Below, piece after piece: positions 7,672 to 17,072 of a DNA stretch of 64,000 bases. Under the pieces are notes generated by a model, which saw only the letters and a program-made list of their open reading frames with translations, ran no database searches and was not told the DNA's origin. The translations under genes were made by a program, and so were the position numbers. Source of the DNA: Bosea sp. AS-1 (GTDB lineage Bacteria; Pseudomonadota; Alphaproteobacteria; Rhizobiales; Beijerinckiaceae); the NCBI RefSeq assembly GCF_002220095.1, contig NZ_CP022372.1, positions 5,148,501-5,212,500 of the forward strand, written 5' to 3'. How positions within the stretch are numbered: position 1 is the stretch's first letter; every line of letters begins with the position of its first letter.

Positions 7672-9227
7672 CGGAAGAAGCCCGCGCGGCCGGCACGCAC
7701 CGGCTCCTGCTGGCGGATGAGGCGGCGACGACGCGCCTCGCCGCCGACATCGCCGCCATCCTCAAGCCCGGCGATATCGTCGCGCTGTCGGGCCATCTCG
7801 GCTCCGGCAAGTCGCTGCTCGCCCGCGCCATCCTGCGCGAGCTTGCCGGCGACCCGGAGCTTGAGGCGCCGAGCCCGACCTTCACCCTCGTCCAGAGCTA
7901 CGACACGCCGCGCGGGCCGGTGCTGCACGCCGATCTCTACCGCGTCCGCTCGCCGGAGGAGCTCGACGATCTCGGCCTTGTCGAGGATGTCGACCAGACA
8001 GTGATGCTGGTGGAATGGCCGGACCGGGCCGGAGAGCGCCTCCCCGCCGGGCGACGCCTCGACATCGTGCTCGACGTCGACCCCGACAATCCGGAGACCG
8101 GGCGCATCGCCGACCTCGCCGGCGGCGTGTTGTGGAAGCAGCGTCTCGCCATCGCGGTCGCGGCGCGCCGGCTGATCGACAAGGCCGGCTGGGGCGAGGC
8201 GCGGCGTGACTTCATGCTGGGCGATGCCTCGACGCGCGCCTATGAGCGCCTGACCCGCCCCACGGGCGAAACCGCGGTGCTGATGATTTCGCCGCCGCGC
8301 GCGGATGGGCCGCCGATCCGTATGGGCAAGCCCTACAGCGCCATCGCTCATCTCGCCGAGAGCGTCGAAGCTTTCGTCGCGATGGATCGCGGCCTGCGCT
8401 CGCTCGGCTATTCGGCGCCGGAAATCCTGGCCGAAGATCTGAACACGGGCCTGCTGGTGATCGAGGATCTCGGCAGCGAAGGCGTGCTCGATGCGGAAGG
8501 CAGGCCGATCGCCGAGCGTTACGAAGCGACGGCCCAGCTGCTCGCCGACCTGCATCGTCACACCTTGCCGACCATCTTGCCGGTGGCGGAAGGGCGCGAC
8601 CACATCATTCCCGACTACGACAAGCAGGCGCTCGCCATCGAGACCGAGCTGATCCTCGACTGGTATGGGCCGCATATCGCGGGCGTGACGCTGCCGGCCG
8701 TGACACAGGCCGAGTTCGGCCGGATCTGGGGCACCCTGTTCGACGAGATCCTGGCCGCGCCCACGACCTGGACGCTGCGCGACATCCATTCGCCGAACCT
8801 GATCTGGCTCGCCGGGCGGGACGGCATCGCCAAGGTCGGCATCATCGATTTCCAGGATGCCGTTCTGGGCAACCCTGCCTACGACCTCGTCGCGCTCGGG
8901 CAGGATGCGCGCGTCGACGTGCCTGCCGCGCTGGAGCTGAAGCTGCTCGCGACCTACGGCTCCGCCCGTCGGGCGGATGCGCCGGATTTCGACCTCGCGC
9001 ACTTCGCCCGCGCCTATGCGATCCTTGGCGCCCAGCGCAATACGAAGATCGCCGGCATCTTCGCCCGGCTCGACAAGCGCGACGGCAAGCCGGGCTATCT
9101 CAAGCACCTGCCGCGGATCGAGGCCTATCTGCGCCGCAATCTCGAGCACCCCGCCCTGGCGGAGCTCAAGGGCTGGTACCAGGCGCATATGCCGAAGCTG
9201 TTCGAGGAGCCCGGCGAAGCGGGCTAG
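7668..9227 (+). CDS. tsaE-amgK: TsaE-AmgK fusion: tRNA t6A ATPase subunit joined to anomeric MurNAc/GlcNAc kinase
   Basis: Two-domain protein of 519 residues. Residues 1 to about 145 are TsaE: Walker A GHLGSGKS (42-49), SPTFTLVQ, HADLYR and VEWPDR. TsaE is the ATPase that drives threonylcarbamoylation of tRNA A37. Residues about 155-519 are an aminoglycoside-phosphotransferase-like kinase with a catalytic-loop variant RDIHSPN (D372, N377) and the metal-binding Asp394 in IIDFQD. This matches AmgK, which phosphorylates MurNAc and GlcNAc at the anomeric position and feeds MurU. Such fusions are known in Rhizobiales, although the two activities have no obvious biochemical link. The start overlaps the divL stop by 4 bp, so expression is coupled. 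It converges on ptsH with a 17-bp gap. Confidence 0.9.
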   Translation: MTEEARAAGTHRLLLADEAATTRLAADIAAILKPGDIVALSGHLGSGKSLLARAILRELAGDPELEAPSPTFTLVQSYDTPRGPVLHADLYRVRSPEELDDLGLVEDVDQTVMLVEWPDRAGERLPAGRRLDIVLDVDPDNPETGRIADLAGGVLWKQRLAIAVAARRLIDKAGWGEARRDFMLGDASTRAYERLTRPTGETAVLMISPPRADGPPIRMGKPYSAIAHLAESVEAFVAMDRGLRSLGYSAPEILAEDLNTGLLVIEDLGSEGVLDAEGRPIAERYEATAQLLADLHRHTLPTILPVAEGRDHIIPDYDKQALAIETELILDWYGPHIAGVTLPAVTQAEFGRIWGTLFDEILAAPTTWTLRDIHSPNLIWLAGRDGIAKVGIIDFQDAVLGNPAYDLVALGQDARVDVPAALELKLLATYGSARRADAPDFDLAHFARAYAILGAQRNTKIAGIFARLDKRDGKPGYLKHLPRIEAYLRRNLEHPALAELKGWYQAHMPKLFEEPGEAG

Positions 9228-9244
9228 ATCGGGCCGCGCCCTGC

Positions 9245-9559
9245 CTATTCGCCCTCGCCGAAACGGTCGGCGATCAGCTCGCTGAGCGCCTTCAGCGCCT
9301 CGCCCGCCTCAGGTCCCTTGGCAACGATGGTGATGGTCGAGCCGATGCCGGCGCCGAGCGTCAGCACGCCCATGATCGAGGTGGCACCGACCGTCTCGCC
9401 GCAACGGCTCACCGTGACCTCGGCATCGTAGCGGGCGGCGCATTGCACGAATTTCGCCGTGGCGCGGGCGTGCAGCCCCTTCTTGTTGATGATCTGGAAC
9501 TCGCCGTAGAGGGCGCCGGGCGGAATTTCGGTTTCGGGGCAGTCGCAGTCTTCGTCCAT
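9245..9559 (-). CDS. ptsH: Phosphocarrier protein HPr (NPr-like)
   Basis: Small PTS phosphocarrier, 104 residues. The active-site His30 lies in INKKGLHARATAKF, and Ser61, in the motif SIMGVLTL, is the expected HprK phosphorylation site. With no sugar-specific EIIB/EIIC nearby it should belong to the regulatory (nitrogen-type) PTS relay: EI-Ntr to HPr to EIIA. Relative to E. coli HPr there are about 15 extra N-terminal residues containing two cysteines (MDEDCDCPETE). ATG 9559 is preferred; it is 34 bases after the manX stop on the same strand, so the two are in one operon. Confidence 0.9.
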   Translation of the reverse strand: MDEDCDCPETEIPPGALYGEFQIINKKGLHARATAKFVQCAARYDAEVTVSRCGETVGATSIMGVLTLGAGIGSTITIVAKGPEAGEALKALSELIADRFGEGE

Positions 9560-9593
9560 CCCGGCTTTCCGCGCCTGTCCTTGCCAACTTGCC

Positions 9594-9995
9594 TTACTTG
9601 CCGGCCAGCACGCGACTGGCGACGGTGATGTATTTGCGCCCCGCATCCTGCGCGCTCGTCACCGCCTCGTCGAGTGTCTTTTCCTCGCGCACGCTGGCGA
9701 GCTTGATCAGCATCGGCAGGTTGACGCCGGCGACGACGTCGACGCGTCCCGGCTCCATCACCGAGATGGCGAGGTTGGACGGCGTGCCGCCGAACATGTC
9801 GGTCAGGATGACGACGCCGCGACCGCTCTCGACCCGCTCGACAGCGGCGATGATGTCGCGGCGGCGGCTTTCCATATCGTCATCGGGAGCGATGGCGATG
9901 GTGGCGAGGTTGGCCTGCGGGCCGACGACATGTTCGAGGGCCGCGCGGAACTCCGTCGCCAAGTGCCCATGAGTCACGAGGACCAGTCCGATCAT
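9594..9995 (-). CDS. manX: PTS EIIA component, mannose family (regulatory EIIA)
   Basis: EIIA-Man fold protein of 133 residues. The phosphoryl-accepting His9 lies in LVLVTHGHLA and the conserved TDMFGGTPSN follows. In Alphaproteobacteria a stand-alone EIIA-Man receives phosphate from HPr and acts in regulation instead of sugar uptake; no mannose EIIB, EIIC or EIID gene is present here. It lies between hprK and ptsH in the usual Rhizobiales order, with 112 bases between it and hprK. Confidence 0.93.
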   Translation of the reverse strand: MIGLVLVTHGHLATEFRAALEHVVGPQANLATIAIAPDDDMESRRRDIIAAVERVESGRGVVILTDMFGGTPSNLAISVMEPGRVDVVAGVNLPMLIKLASVREEKTLDEAVTSAQDAGRKYITVASRVLAGK

Positions 9996-10107
9996 TCAAT
10001 CCAGCACCGGAGAGCGCCCATCGGCGCCCGGACAAGGTGGCGGTTTATGCGGCAGGTGCGAGATAATCGCAAGTCACTTGCTGCCAAAGACGCCGAAATC
10101 ATGACCC

Positions 10108-10593
10108 TCACGCGCTGCCTGTGAACAAGTCGAGCGCCGCGAGCACGAGCCGCTCGTCGCCGGCACGTCCCGTCACGCGAAGGCGCGGCAGGTCGATCCC
10201 GCACAGGTTGTCCACCAGCTCCTCCGGTTCCGGCATGCGCGGCGGCTCCTCGCCGATGAGATCGACGATCAATTTCACCACGACCGCGGGCGTCGCCGGC
10301 TCCGGCGTGAGGCCGAGGCCGCGGCGCTCGACGATGCCCTCCAACGGCGGAACCGGGCGCGCCACCAGCCGATCGCCCTTCGCCGCCAGCGCCACGCGGT
10401 CGTCGGCTACCAGCCGGCCGAAGCGACCGATCTGGGCCGTAAGCTCGATCAGGGCCAGCGCCAGCGTCGACTTGCCGCTGCCGGCTGCGCCACGCAGGAG
10501 CAGGCCGGCCTCGCCGATGGCGACCGCCGTCGCATGGATGCGTTCCTCGCCGGCCCGCCGCGGGGCGGGCGTCAGTGCCGGATCAGGAAGCAT
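10108..10593 (-). CDS. hprK: HPr kinase/phosphorylase, short alphaproteobacterial form
   Basis: Bifunctional enzyme that phosphorylates, and dephosphorylates, the regulatory Ser of HPr. It has 161 residues and only the catalytic domain: P-loop GAAGSGKS (35-42), acidic pair D64-D65, and the family signature IVERRGLG (87-94). The N-terminal domain of Gram-positive HprK is absent, as is normal in Alphaproteobacteria. The ATG at 10593 overlaps the chvG stop by 11 bp, so HPr phosphorylation is translationally linked to the ChvG/ChvI sensor. A longer upstream extension of this frame exists but only shadows chvG. Confidence 0.92.
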   Translation of the reverse strand: MLPDPALTPAPRRAGEERIHATAVAIGEAGLLLRGAAGSGKSTLALALIELTAQIGRFGRLVADDRVALAAKGDRLVARPVPPLEGIVERRGLGLTPEPATPAVVVKLIVDLIGEEPPRMPEPEELVDNLCGIDLPRLRVTGRAGDERLVLAALDLFTGSA

Positions 10594-12382
10594 GCTGACG
10601 GGCAGCGGGCAGGCGGACAATGAAGCGGGCGCCGAGACGCGGCGCCTCGCCATCGGCCTCGGCGGGCCCCAGCCGGTTCTCGGCCCGGATCGAGCCGCGA
10701 TGCGCCTCGACGATCTGGCGCGAGATCGACAGGCCGAGACCGGAATTCTGGCCGAAACCCTCATTCGGGCGGTCGGTATAGAAGCGCTCGAAGATGCGCT
10801 CGAGCGCATGCGGCTCGATGCCGGGCCCTTCGTCCTCGACAGTGACCAGCACGTCGTTGGCGACACGCGAGAGCACGACCCGCACCGTCCCGTCCGACGG
10901 CGAGAAGGAGCGGGCGTTGTCGATCAGGTTCACCATGACCTGGCCGATCCGTGAATCGTGGCCCATGACGAGGAAGGCATCGTCCCCGAGCTTCTGGCTG
11001 CGCCGGTCGGCCGAGAACTCGATCTTGGCCTGGCTGTCGCGGCGCGTCTCGTTCTGGATCGTCACCACCGCCTCCAGCACCTGCGCGACGTCGACCGGAG
11101 CGGAATCGTTGCGCGCCAGCTCGGCATCGAGGCGCGAGGCGTCGGAGATGTCGGAGATCAGCCGGTCGAGGCGGCGGACATCGTGCTGGATGACCGAGAG
11201 CAGCCGCCCGCGCGACTCGTCCGACTTGGCGCGCGGCAAGGTCTCGACGGCGCTGCGCAACGAGGTCAGCGGGTTCTTGAGCTCATGGGCGACATCGGCC
11301 GCGAAGCTCTCGATCGCCTCGATGCGGCTGTAGAGCGCCTTGGTCATGTCGCGCAGCGAGCCCGAGAGATGGCCGATCTCGTCGTGCCGGCTGCCGAAAT
11401 CCGGGATCTGCTCGCGCGACTTGACGCCGCGGCGCACCCGCTGGGCCGCGTCGGCAAGCTTGCGGATCGGTTCCGCGATGGTGCCGGCGAGCAGGACCGA
11501 GAGCACGATCATCACGCCCGCGGCCACGGCGAAGACCTGGAAGATGGCGAAGCGCTCGGCGCCGCTGACGGCGTCGATGTCTCCGCCCTGCGTCGAGAGC
11601 AGCAGCGCGCCCTTCACCGCCCGGAAGCGCTGCACCGGCACCGCGACCGAGACGATGGTCTGGCCGCGGGTGTTGACGCGCACCACACTCGCCGGAGCAC
11701 CGTTGAGGGCGCGCGCGACCTCCGGATAGGACTTGCCGTTGGCATTCTCGAAATCGTCGTAGGTCGGCACGTCGGCCTTGCCGAGCTTGTTGCGCAGCAT
11801 GTTCCAGGTGCGCTCGAGCAACGGTGGCTCGTCGGGTTCGCCGACCCGCGGCAGGTCGAGGCGCAGCACATCGCCACGCGAATAGAGGCTGCGCGAGTCG
11901 ATGGTGAGCAGGCCGTCCTTGTCGTAGACGCGGGCGCGGGTCTTGGTCGGCGTCACCAGGCGGCGCAGCAGCGGAGCGACCTTCTCGGGATTGATCGAGA
12001 AATCGAGCGGGTCGTCGGCGATGCCGGCACTTTCGCCCGCCTGCAACTGCAGCAACTTGTCCGGGTCGATGGTGATCGTGTCAGTCTCGACCGTCGCCGA
12101 GGAGGCGATCGCACCGGCGATGATCTCGCCCTGCGTCAGCAGGCTCTGGACGCGCGCCTCGATCAGACCCTCGCGGAACTGGTTGAGGTAGAGGAAGCCG
12201 AGCAGCAACGCGACGAGGCCGCCGAGGTTCAGCACGACGATGCGCCGCGTCAGGCTGGAGGCGGCGCGCAACGAGACCGCACGCGCCATGCGACGCCAGA
12301 GCAGGCCCAGGCGGCGTCGCAGGGCCGCGCTCCAGCGGCTTGCCGCCGAGGACGCGGGCACTTCGTTGTCGACCGTTGCCAT
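10583..12382 (-). CDS. chvG: Sensor histidine kinase ChvG
   Basis: Inner-membrane histidine kinase, 599 residues. Transmembrane helices at about 48-66 and 278-300 flank a periplasmic sensor domain; then come HAMP (about 301-352), the HisKA box FAADVAHELKNPLT with His366, and a HATPase domain (NLIDNARSFS, EDEGPGIE, GLGLSISRQI). ChvG (ExoS in Sinorhizobium) senses acidic or envelope stress, is held off by periplasmic ExoR in rhizobia, and phosphorylates ChvI. The system controls exopolysaccharide, motility and host-interaction genes. chvI lies 38 bases upstream on the same strand. Confidence 0.95.
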   Translation of the reverse strand: MATVDNEVPASSAASRWSAALRRRLGLLWRRMARAVSLRAASSLTRRIVVLNLGGLVALLLGFLYLNQFREGLIEARVQSLLTQGEIIAGAIASSATVETDTITIDPDKLLQLQAGESAGIADDPLDFSINPEKVAPLLRRLVTPTKTRARVYDKDGLLTIDSRSLYSRGDVLRLDLPRVGEPDEPPLLERTWNMLRNKLGKADVPTYDDFENANGKSYPEVARALNGAPASVVRVNTRGQTIVSVAVPVQRFRAVKGALLLSTQGGDIDAVSGAERFAIFQVFAVAAGVMIVLSVLLAGTIAEPIRKLADAAQRVRRGVKSREQIPDFGSRHDEIGHLSGSLRDMTKALYSRIEAIESFAADVAHELKNPLTSLRSAVETLPRAKSDESRGRLLSVIQHDVRRLDRLISDISDASRLDAELARNDSAPVDVAQVLEAVVTIQNETRRDSQAKIEFSADRRSQKLGDDAFLVMGHDSRIGQVMVNLIDNARSFSPSDGTVRVVLSRVANDVLVTVEDEGPGIEPHALERIFERFYTDRPNEGFGQNSGLGLSISRQIVEAHRGSIRAENRLGPAEADGEAPRLGARFIVRLPAARQHAS

Positions 12383-12420
12383 GCTCTAAAGTCTCATGGT
12401 CGGGGCCAGCGCGGGCCGCC

Positions 12421-13122
12421 TCAGGTTTCCTTGAAGCGGTAGCCGACGCCGTAGAGCGTCTCGATCATGTCGAACTCGGTATCGACCTGATTGAACTTCT
12501 TGCGCAGCCGCTTGATGTGGCTGTCGATCGTGCGGTCGTCGACATAGACCTCATCGTCATAGGCCGCATCCATCAGGGCGTTGCGGCTTTTGACCACACC
12601 CGGACGCTGCGCCAGCGACTGCAGGATCAGGAACTCGGTGACGGTCAGCGTCACCGGCTCGCCCTTCCAGGTGCAGGTATGACGTTCCGGGTCCATGCGG
12701 AGCAGACCGCGCTCCAATGCCTTGGCGTCCTCGGCGCGGGCGGCGGCGGTGGTGTCCTTGGCGCCGGCGCGGCGCAGGATCGCCTTGACGCGCTCGACCA
12801 GAAGGCGCTGCGAGAACGGCTTCCGGATGAAGTCATCGGCACCCATCTTGAGGCCGAAGAGCTCATCGATCTCCTCGTCCTTCGAGGTCAGGAAGATCAC
12901 GGGCAGGTCGGACTTCTGACGCAGCCGGCGCAACAGCTCCATGCCGTCCATGCGCGGCATCTTGATGTCGAAGATCGCGAGATCCGGCGGGTTCTGCTTC
13001 AGCCCGTCGAGAGCCGAGGCACCGTCCGTGTAAGTCATGATGCGGTAGCCCTCGGCTTCGAGCGCGATGGATACCGACGTCAGGATATTCCGGTCGTCAT
13101 CGACCAGCGCAATCGTTGGCAT
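12421..13122 (-). CDS. chvI: Response regulator ChvI (OmpR/PhoB family)
   Basis: DNA-binding response regulator, 233 residues. The receiver domain has acidic residues D8-D10, the phospho-acceptor Asp52 ([12 protein letters not shown]), the conserved Thr in FLTSKDEE and the Lys in IRKPF. The C-terminal winged helix ends with [10 protein letters not shown]. It is the first gene of the chvI-chvG-hprK-manX-ptsH operon. The 208-bp region upstream separates it from the divergent hugZ and must hold both promoters. Confidence 0.95.
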   Translation of the reverse strand: MPTIALVDDDRNILTSVSIALEAEGYRIMTYTDGASALDGLKQNPPDLAIFDIKMPRMDGMELLRRLRQKSDLPVIFLTSKDEEIDELFGLKMGADDFIRKPFSQRLLVERVKAILRRAGAKDTTAAARAEDAKALERGLLRMDPERHTCTWKGEPVTLTVTEFLILQSLAQRPGVVKSRNALMDAAYDDEVYVDDRTIDSHIKRLRKKFNQVDTEFDMIETLYGVGYRFKET

Positions 13123-13330
13123 AAGGCTTTCGTCTCTGCTCTTGTTGCAATAAACGGGTCCACTCCCCTGCGAGAGCGGCCAAAGGATGGCAGCAATCTA
13201 GCGGCTCGGAGGCGGATTCGCTATGGCTCAACGCTCAGACGCCGCAACTGTTCGCGGCTTTCGGCATAAATGAAGCCGCGGCGGCTCGCAGCCTTGTAGC
13301 ATAAAACGGATCAGCAGGAATCGCACCCCG

Positions 13331-14110
13331 ATGACCGAATCCGCCCCCGCCGCCATCACACCACGCGGTCTCGAACTCGGCGGCTCCGCGCCGGATGACT
13401 TCGAGCCTGTCGCCATGGCCCGCGCGACGCTGCGCAAAGCCCGCATCGCGGCGCTGGCGACGCTCGACCCGACCAGCGGCTTCCCGCTCGCGACGCTGAC
13501 GAACATCGCCACCGACGTCGACGGCTCGCCCCTGTTCCTGGCCTCGAAGCTTTCACTGCATACCCGGAACATCGAGGCCGATCCGCGCATCTCCGTCCTG
13601 GTTTCCTCGCTCGGGAGGGGCGATCCGCTCGCCAATTCCGCGCGGCTCAGCGTGGTCGGGCGGGCCGAGCATTGCACGGACACCAACGCCAAGCGCCGCT
13701 TCCTGGCGCGCCATCCCAAGGCGAAGCTCTACGCCGATTTTCCCGATTTCTCGCTCTTTCGCCTCTCCGTCCTCGGTCTCCATCCGAATGGCGGCTTCGC
13801 GCGGGCCGGTGCGATCGCCGTCGACGAGGTGCTGCTCGACCTGAAGGGCTGCGAGGCGCTGATCGCGGCCGAGGACGGCGCAGTCGCCCATATGAACGAC
13901 GATCATGCCGAGGCACTGGAGCTCTACGCGACCAAGCTGCTGGGCCTGCCCGAAGGGCGCTGGAAGGCGACGGGCCTCGATCCCGAGGGGCTGGACCTCG
14001 TCTACGGCGATGAGAACGGACGGCTCGTCTTCCCTGAGCGCGTCACCGACCCGGCCAGGCTGCGACAGGTTCTGGTGATGCTGGCGCAGCAGGCGCGCGG
14101 CCAAATCTGA
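13331..14110 (+). CDS. HugZ-family protein (split-barrel FMN-binding fold plus DUF2470)
   Basis: 259 residues. The N-terminal half has the pyridoxamine-phosphate-oxidase-like split barrel (ALATLDPTSGFPLATLTNIATD, then SKLSLHTRNIEADPRISVL); the C-terminal half is DUF2470 (EDGAVAHMNDDHAEALELYA). HugZ proteins bind or degrade heme in some bacteria, but many members have no demonstrated heme role, and no heme-uptake genes are adjacent here. It is divergent from chvI and 253 bases upstream of pckA. Confidence 0.8.
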   Translation: MTESAPAAITPRGLELGGSAPDDFEPVAMARATLRKARIAALATLDPTSGFPLATLTNIATDVDGSPLFLASKLSLHTRNIEADPRISVLVSSLGRGDPLANSARLSVVGRAEHCTDTNAKRRFLARHPKAKLYADFPDFSLFRLSVLGLHPNGGFARAGAIAVDEVLLDLKGCEALIAAEDGAVAHMNDDHAEALELYATKLLGLPEGRWKATGLDPEGLDLVYGDENGRLVFPERVTDPARLRQVLVMLAQQARGQI

Positions 14111-14363
14111 CGCTCGGTCACCTCGGCCGACGGGCGGGCGGGCTGCGTTCACCATGCCTGCTCACCATGCCCGGAATTCAAACGATTTAACCGAAACGCG
14201 GAAGTCTTTTGCGATTCCCGCGACTTGAGCGCGCTGCCGCGGAGGCTTAAAGACCGGACACGGCCGCAAGGCCTCCGCCCGGCGACGGACCTTTTTTCGA
14301 AGGCTCGCGCGTATTCGTTCGACAACAGGCTGCCGCTCACCGTGCAGCTGCCGGAGGATTTCA

Positions 14364-15974
<1,611 letters not shown>

Positions 15975-16010
15975 CGTCAGCCCGCTTCGGCTGTGCTAGG
16001 AGAGGCGGCC

Positions 16011-17021
16011 ATGCGCCGCCTCTTTTTTATTGTGCTCAAGCTCGTCCTTATCCTGCTGATCCTCGGCGCGGCGCTCTGGGGTGTCGGCCTCCTGTCCTTC
16101 CGCCTGACGGGCGCCATGGCGGCCGCTGCCGCGATCGGTTTCGGCATCGCGGCGCTGGCAGGGCTCGTCGGCGTGTGGACCAGCGATGCGCGGCTGCCGC
16201 TCGGCTTCGCGGTGCTCTTCGTCGGCCTGCTGTCCTGGTGGAACGGTCTGCAGCCCTCGCATCAGCGCGACTGGATCCCCGAGCTCGCCCACCTGCCGAG
16301 CATCGCCCGCGAGGGCGACGTGCTGACGGTGTCGAATCTCCGGGATTTCCGCTGGCGCACCGAAGAGGACTACGACCAGCGCTGGGAGACGCGCCGCTAC
16401 GACCTGTCGAAGGTCACCGGGGCCGATGTTTTCCTGAGCTACTGGTCGGGCGAGGCGATCGCGCATCTGCTGGTCAGCTTCACCTTCTCCAACTCGGTCC
16501 CGCTGACCTTCTCGATCGAGATCCGGCGTGAGAAGGGGGAGGAATGGTCGGCGCTGGCGGGCTTCTTCCGCAGCTACGAGATGGCCTATGTCGCGGCGGA
16601 CGAGCGCGACATCGTCGGCCTGCGCACCAACGCCCGGCATGAGGATACGCGGCTCTTCCGGCTCAGCGCCTCTCCAGAGCAGGCGCGCGACCTGCTGCTC
16701 GCCTATGTGAAGGACGTGAATGACCTCGCCGCCCGGCCGCGCTGGTACAACACGTTGACGACCAACTGCACGACCGTCGTCTATCATCTCGTCGGCACCG
16801 TGGCACCGGAATGGAAGTTCTCGCTGCCCTTCGACCCGCGCGTGCTGCTCTCCGGCTATCTGCCCGGCTATCTCCAGCGCATCGGCGCGATCCGGCAGGA
16901 TATCCCGCTCGACGAGCTCGTCAGGCGCGCCCGGATCGGCGACAAGGCGCGCGCGCTCTCGCTCGACGACCCGGATTTTTCCGCCAAGATCAGGGAAGGC
17001 GTCCCGTCCGGGAGGCCTTAG
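16011..17021 (+). CDS. DUF4105 membrane protein (Lnb N-terminal-like periplasmic domain)
   Basis: 336 residues from ATG 16011, which follows an AGGAG site. Three hydrophobic segments at the N-terminus (about residues 4-28, 38-58 and 63-80) anchor a soluble domain. The domain resembles DUF4105: RDFRWRTEEDYDQRWETRRYDL and the conserved LTTNCTTVVYHL with Cys253. The DUF4105 domain forms the N-terminal part of Lnb lacto-N-biosidase, and the Cys-containing motif suggests a papain-like hydrolase; the substrate here is unknown. It follows pckA by 36 bases and may share its transcript. Confidence 0.75.
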   Translation: MRRLFFIVLKLVLILLILGAALWGVGLLSFRLTGAMAAAAAIGFGIAALAGLVGVWTSDARLPLGFAVLFVGLLSWWNGLQPSHQRDWIPELAHLPSIAREGDVLTVSNLRDFRWRTEEDYDQRWETRRYDLSKVTGADVFLSYWSGEAIAHLLVSFTFSNSVPLTFSIEIRREKGEEWSALAGFFRSYEMAYVAADERDIVGLRTNARHEDTRLFRLSASPEQARDLLLAYVKDVNDLAARPRWYNTLTTNCTTVVYHLVGTVAPEWKFSLPFDPRVLLSGYLPGYLQRIGAIRQDIPLDELVRRARIGDKARALSLDDPDFSAKIREGVPSGRP

Positions 17022-17072
17022 CCGCGGTCAGTCTTTTCGCGCGCCGCAGGGCTTGCGCGGCACCACTCTGCC

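Noticed and set aside
7092..9188. 698-codon minus-strand open frame opposite tsaE-amgK
   Set aside because: No domain and crosses the divL/tsaE junction; the plus strand carries Walker A and kinase motifs.
10958..12442. 494-codon plus-strand frame opposite chvG
   Set aside because: Antisense to a complete, recognisable sensor kinase and compositionally unlike real proteins.
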